From: an uncultured Chlorobiaceae bacterium
GTDB taxonomy: Bacteria; Bacteroidota; Chlorobiia; Chlorobiales; Chlorobiaceae
Assembly (NCBI GenBank): GCA_903874585.1
Contig: CAIQSY010000156.1
Span: forward strand, 1-5,406
Direction: 5' to 3'
DNA: 5,406 nucleotides
This document shows, piece by piece, positions 5,291 through 5,406 of the stretch (within the stretch, counting starts at the first letter, position 1; every line of letters starts with the position of its first letter). The position numbers and the translations under genes are program-made. A model generated the notes under the pieces. The model saw nothing but the letters and a program-made list of their open reading frames with translations, was not told the origin of the DNA and made no database searches.

Positions 5291-5337
5291 TCATCGAGCA
5301 TGCAACCCATCAAACAACATCACCTTACACACCATGA
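5185..5337 (+). pseudogene. probable broken coding remnant (frameshift and/or nonsense)
   Basis: A frame different from the preceding gene is open from 5185 and reads NKELTDAEKVYGKEALTRRV, then KANEL, before a TAA at 5269-5271. The same frame continues as NFAAAALIEHATHQTTSPYTP to a TGA at 5335-5337. That final stop overlaps the ATG of the next gene as ATGA, an arrangement typical of intact co-translated genes. There is no in-frame ATG, only a GTG at 5221. The simplest story is a gene with one nonsense change (for example CAA to TAA), either separate or the 3' part of the 64-residue gene joined through a one-base shift near 5197. The family is not recognised. Confidence 0.3.
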
Positions 5338-5406
5338 AAAAAAATAACATCAAAAAACCATTGTGCAAGATAGAGAAGAGCGACATTGAAGAGCACTTCA
5401 ACGAAC
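5334..5406 (+). CDS. N-terminus of a further small gene, cut by the window edge
   Basis: An ATG at 5334 opens a frame running off the end, reading MKKNNIKKPLCKIEKSDIEE then HFNE. It is lysine-rich with one cysteine (C12). It vaguely recalls short cysteine-rich proteins in which an acidic helix precedes a CxxC zinc-binding region, but that part would lie outside the window. No Shine-Dalgarno is visible; the ATG overlaps the stop of the broken frame upstream, which would allow coupling. With 24 codons, function cannot be assigned. Confidence 0.4.
   Translation, partial: MKKNNIKKPLCKIEKSDIEEHFNE

Overview
The window looks like the junction between a housekeeping respiratory operon and an accessory island of a bacterium. 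The clearest call is the left end (about 1-894). It holds the last genes of a cbb3-type cytochrome oxidase assembly cluster: a ccoS-like gene and a COG2836-type six-helix membrane protein. They are joined by a 4-base ATGA overlap, and a fragment of an upstream gene appears to end in a similar overlap. The absence of clear Shine-Dalgarno (SD) sites here and the style of the small accessory proteins suggest the Chlorobiota/Bacteroidota side of the tree, perhaps a green sulfur bacterium. This is inference, not proof.

Immediately after the membrane protein gene the base composition drops sharply to A+T-rich DNA. Region 895-2440 is a three-gene islet. It contains two tandem paralogues of a 179-residue protein (an N-terminal membrane anchor followed by a strand-rich domain), about 78% identical by hand count. 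A 75-residue protein with a strong SD follows, only 22 bases after the second copy. The paralogues are almost identical at both ends but differ in the middle. I do not recognise any of the three. The anchor plus strand-rich layout is reminiscent of membrane-anchored beta-barrel effectors of antiphage systems, but that is architecture only.

Region 2441-2823 is mostly non-coding. It has a hairpin, one possible 46-codon ORF and a TTGACA/TATAAC promoter-like pair. It leads to a 588-residue protein (2824-4590) of unknown family. This protein has two strand-rich blocks split by an acidic linker and a helical C-terminal region carrying an R-V-G-D-A-H (Rx4H) motif like those of HEPN ribonucleases. 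Just after its stop lies an imperfect hairpin resembling an integron attC site. The left core of that hairpin (ACATAAC) is complementary over six bases to GTTATGC, 19 bases ahead of the start codon. The gene may therefore be an integron-type cassette, although the right-hand core is missing.

Region 4738-5406 holds small genes of toxin-antitoxin flavour: an antitoxin-like N-terminus whose C-terminus appears replaced after a 9-bp inverted repeat, a 64-residue protein with an EVR...AAKYGFD pattern, a probable frameshifted or nonsense-broken coding remnant, and the start of another gene cut by the window edge. Taken together, the right four-fifths reads as an accessory, possibly defence-related, island beside the cco operon. 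No integrase, transposase, CRISPR array, tRNA or rRNA was seen.
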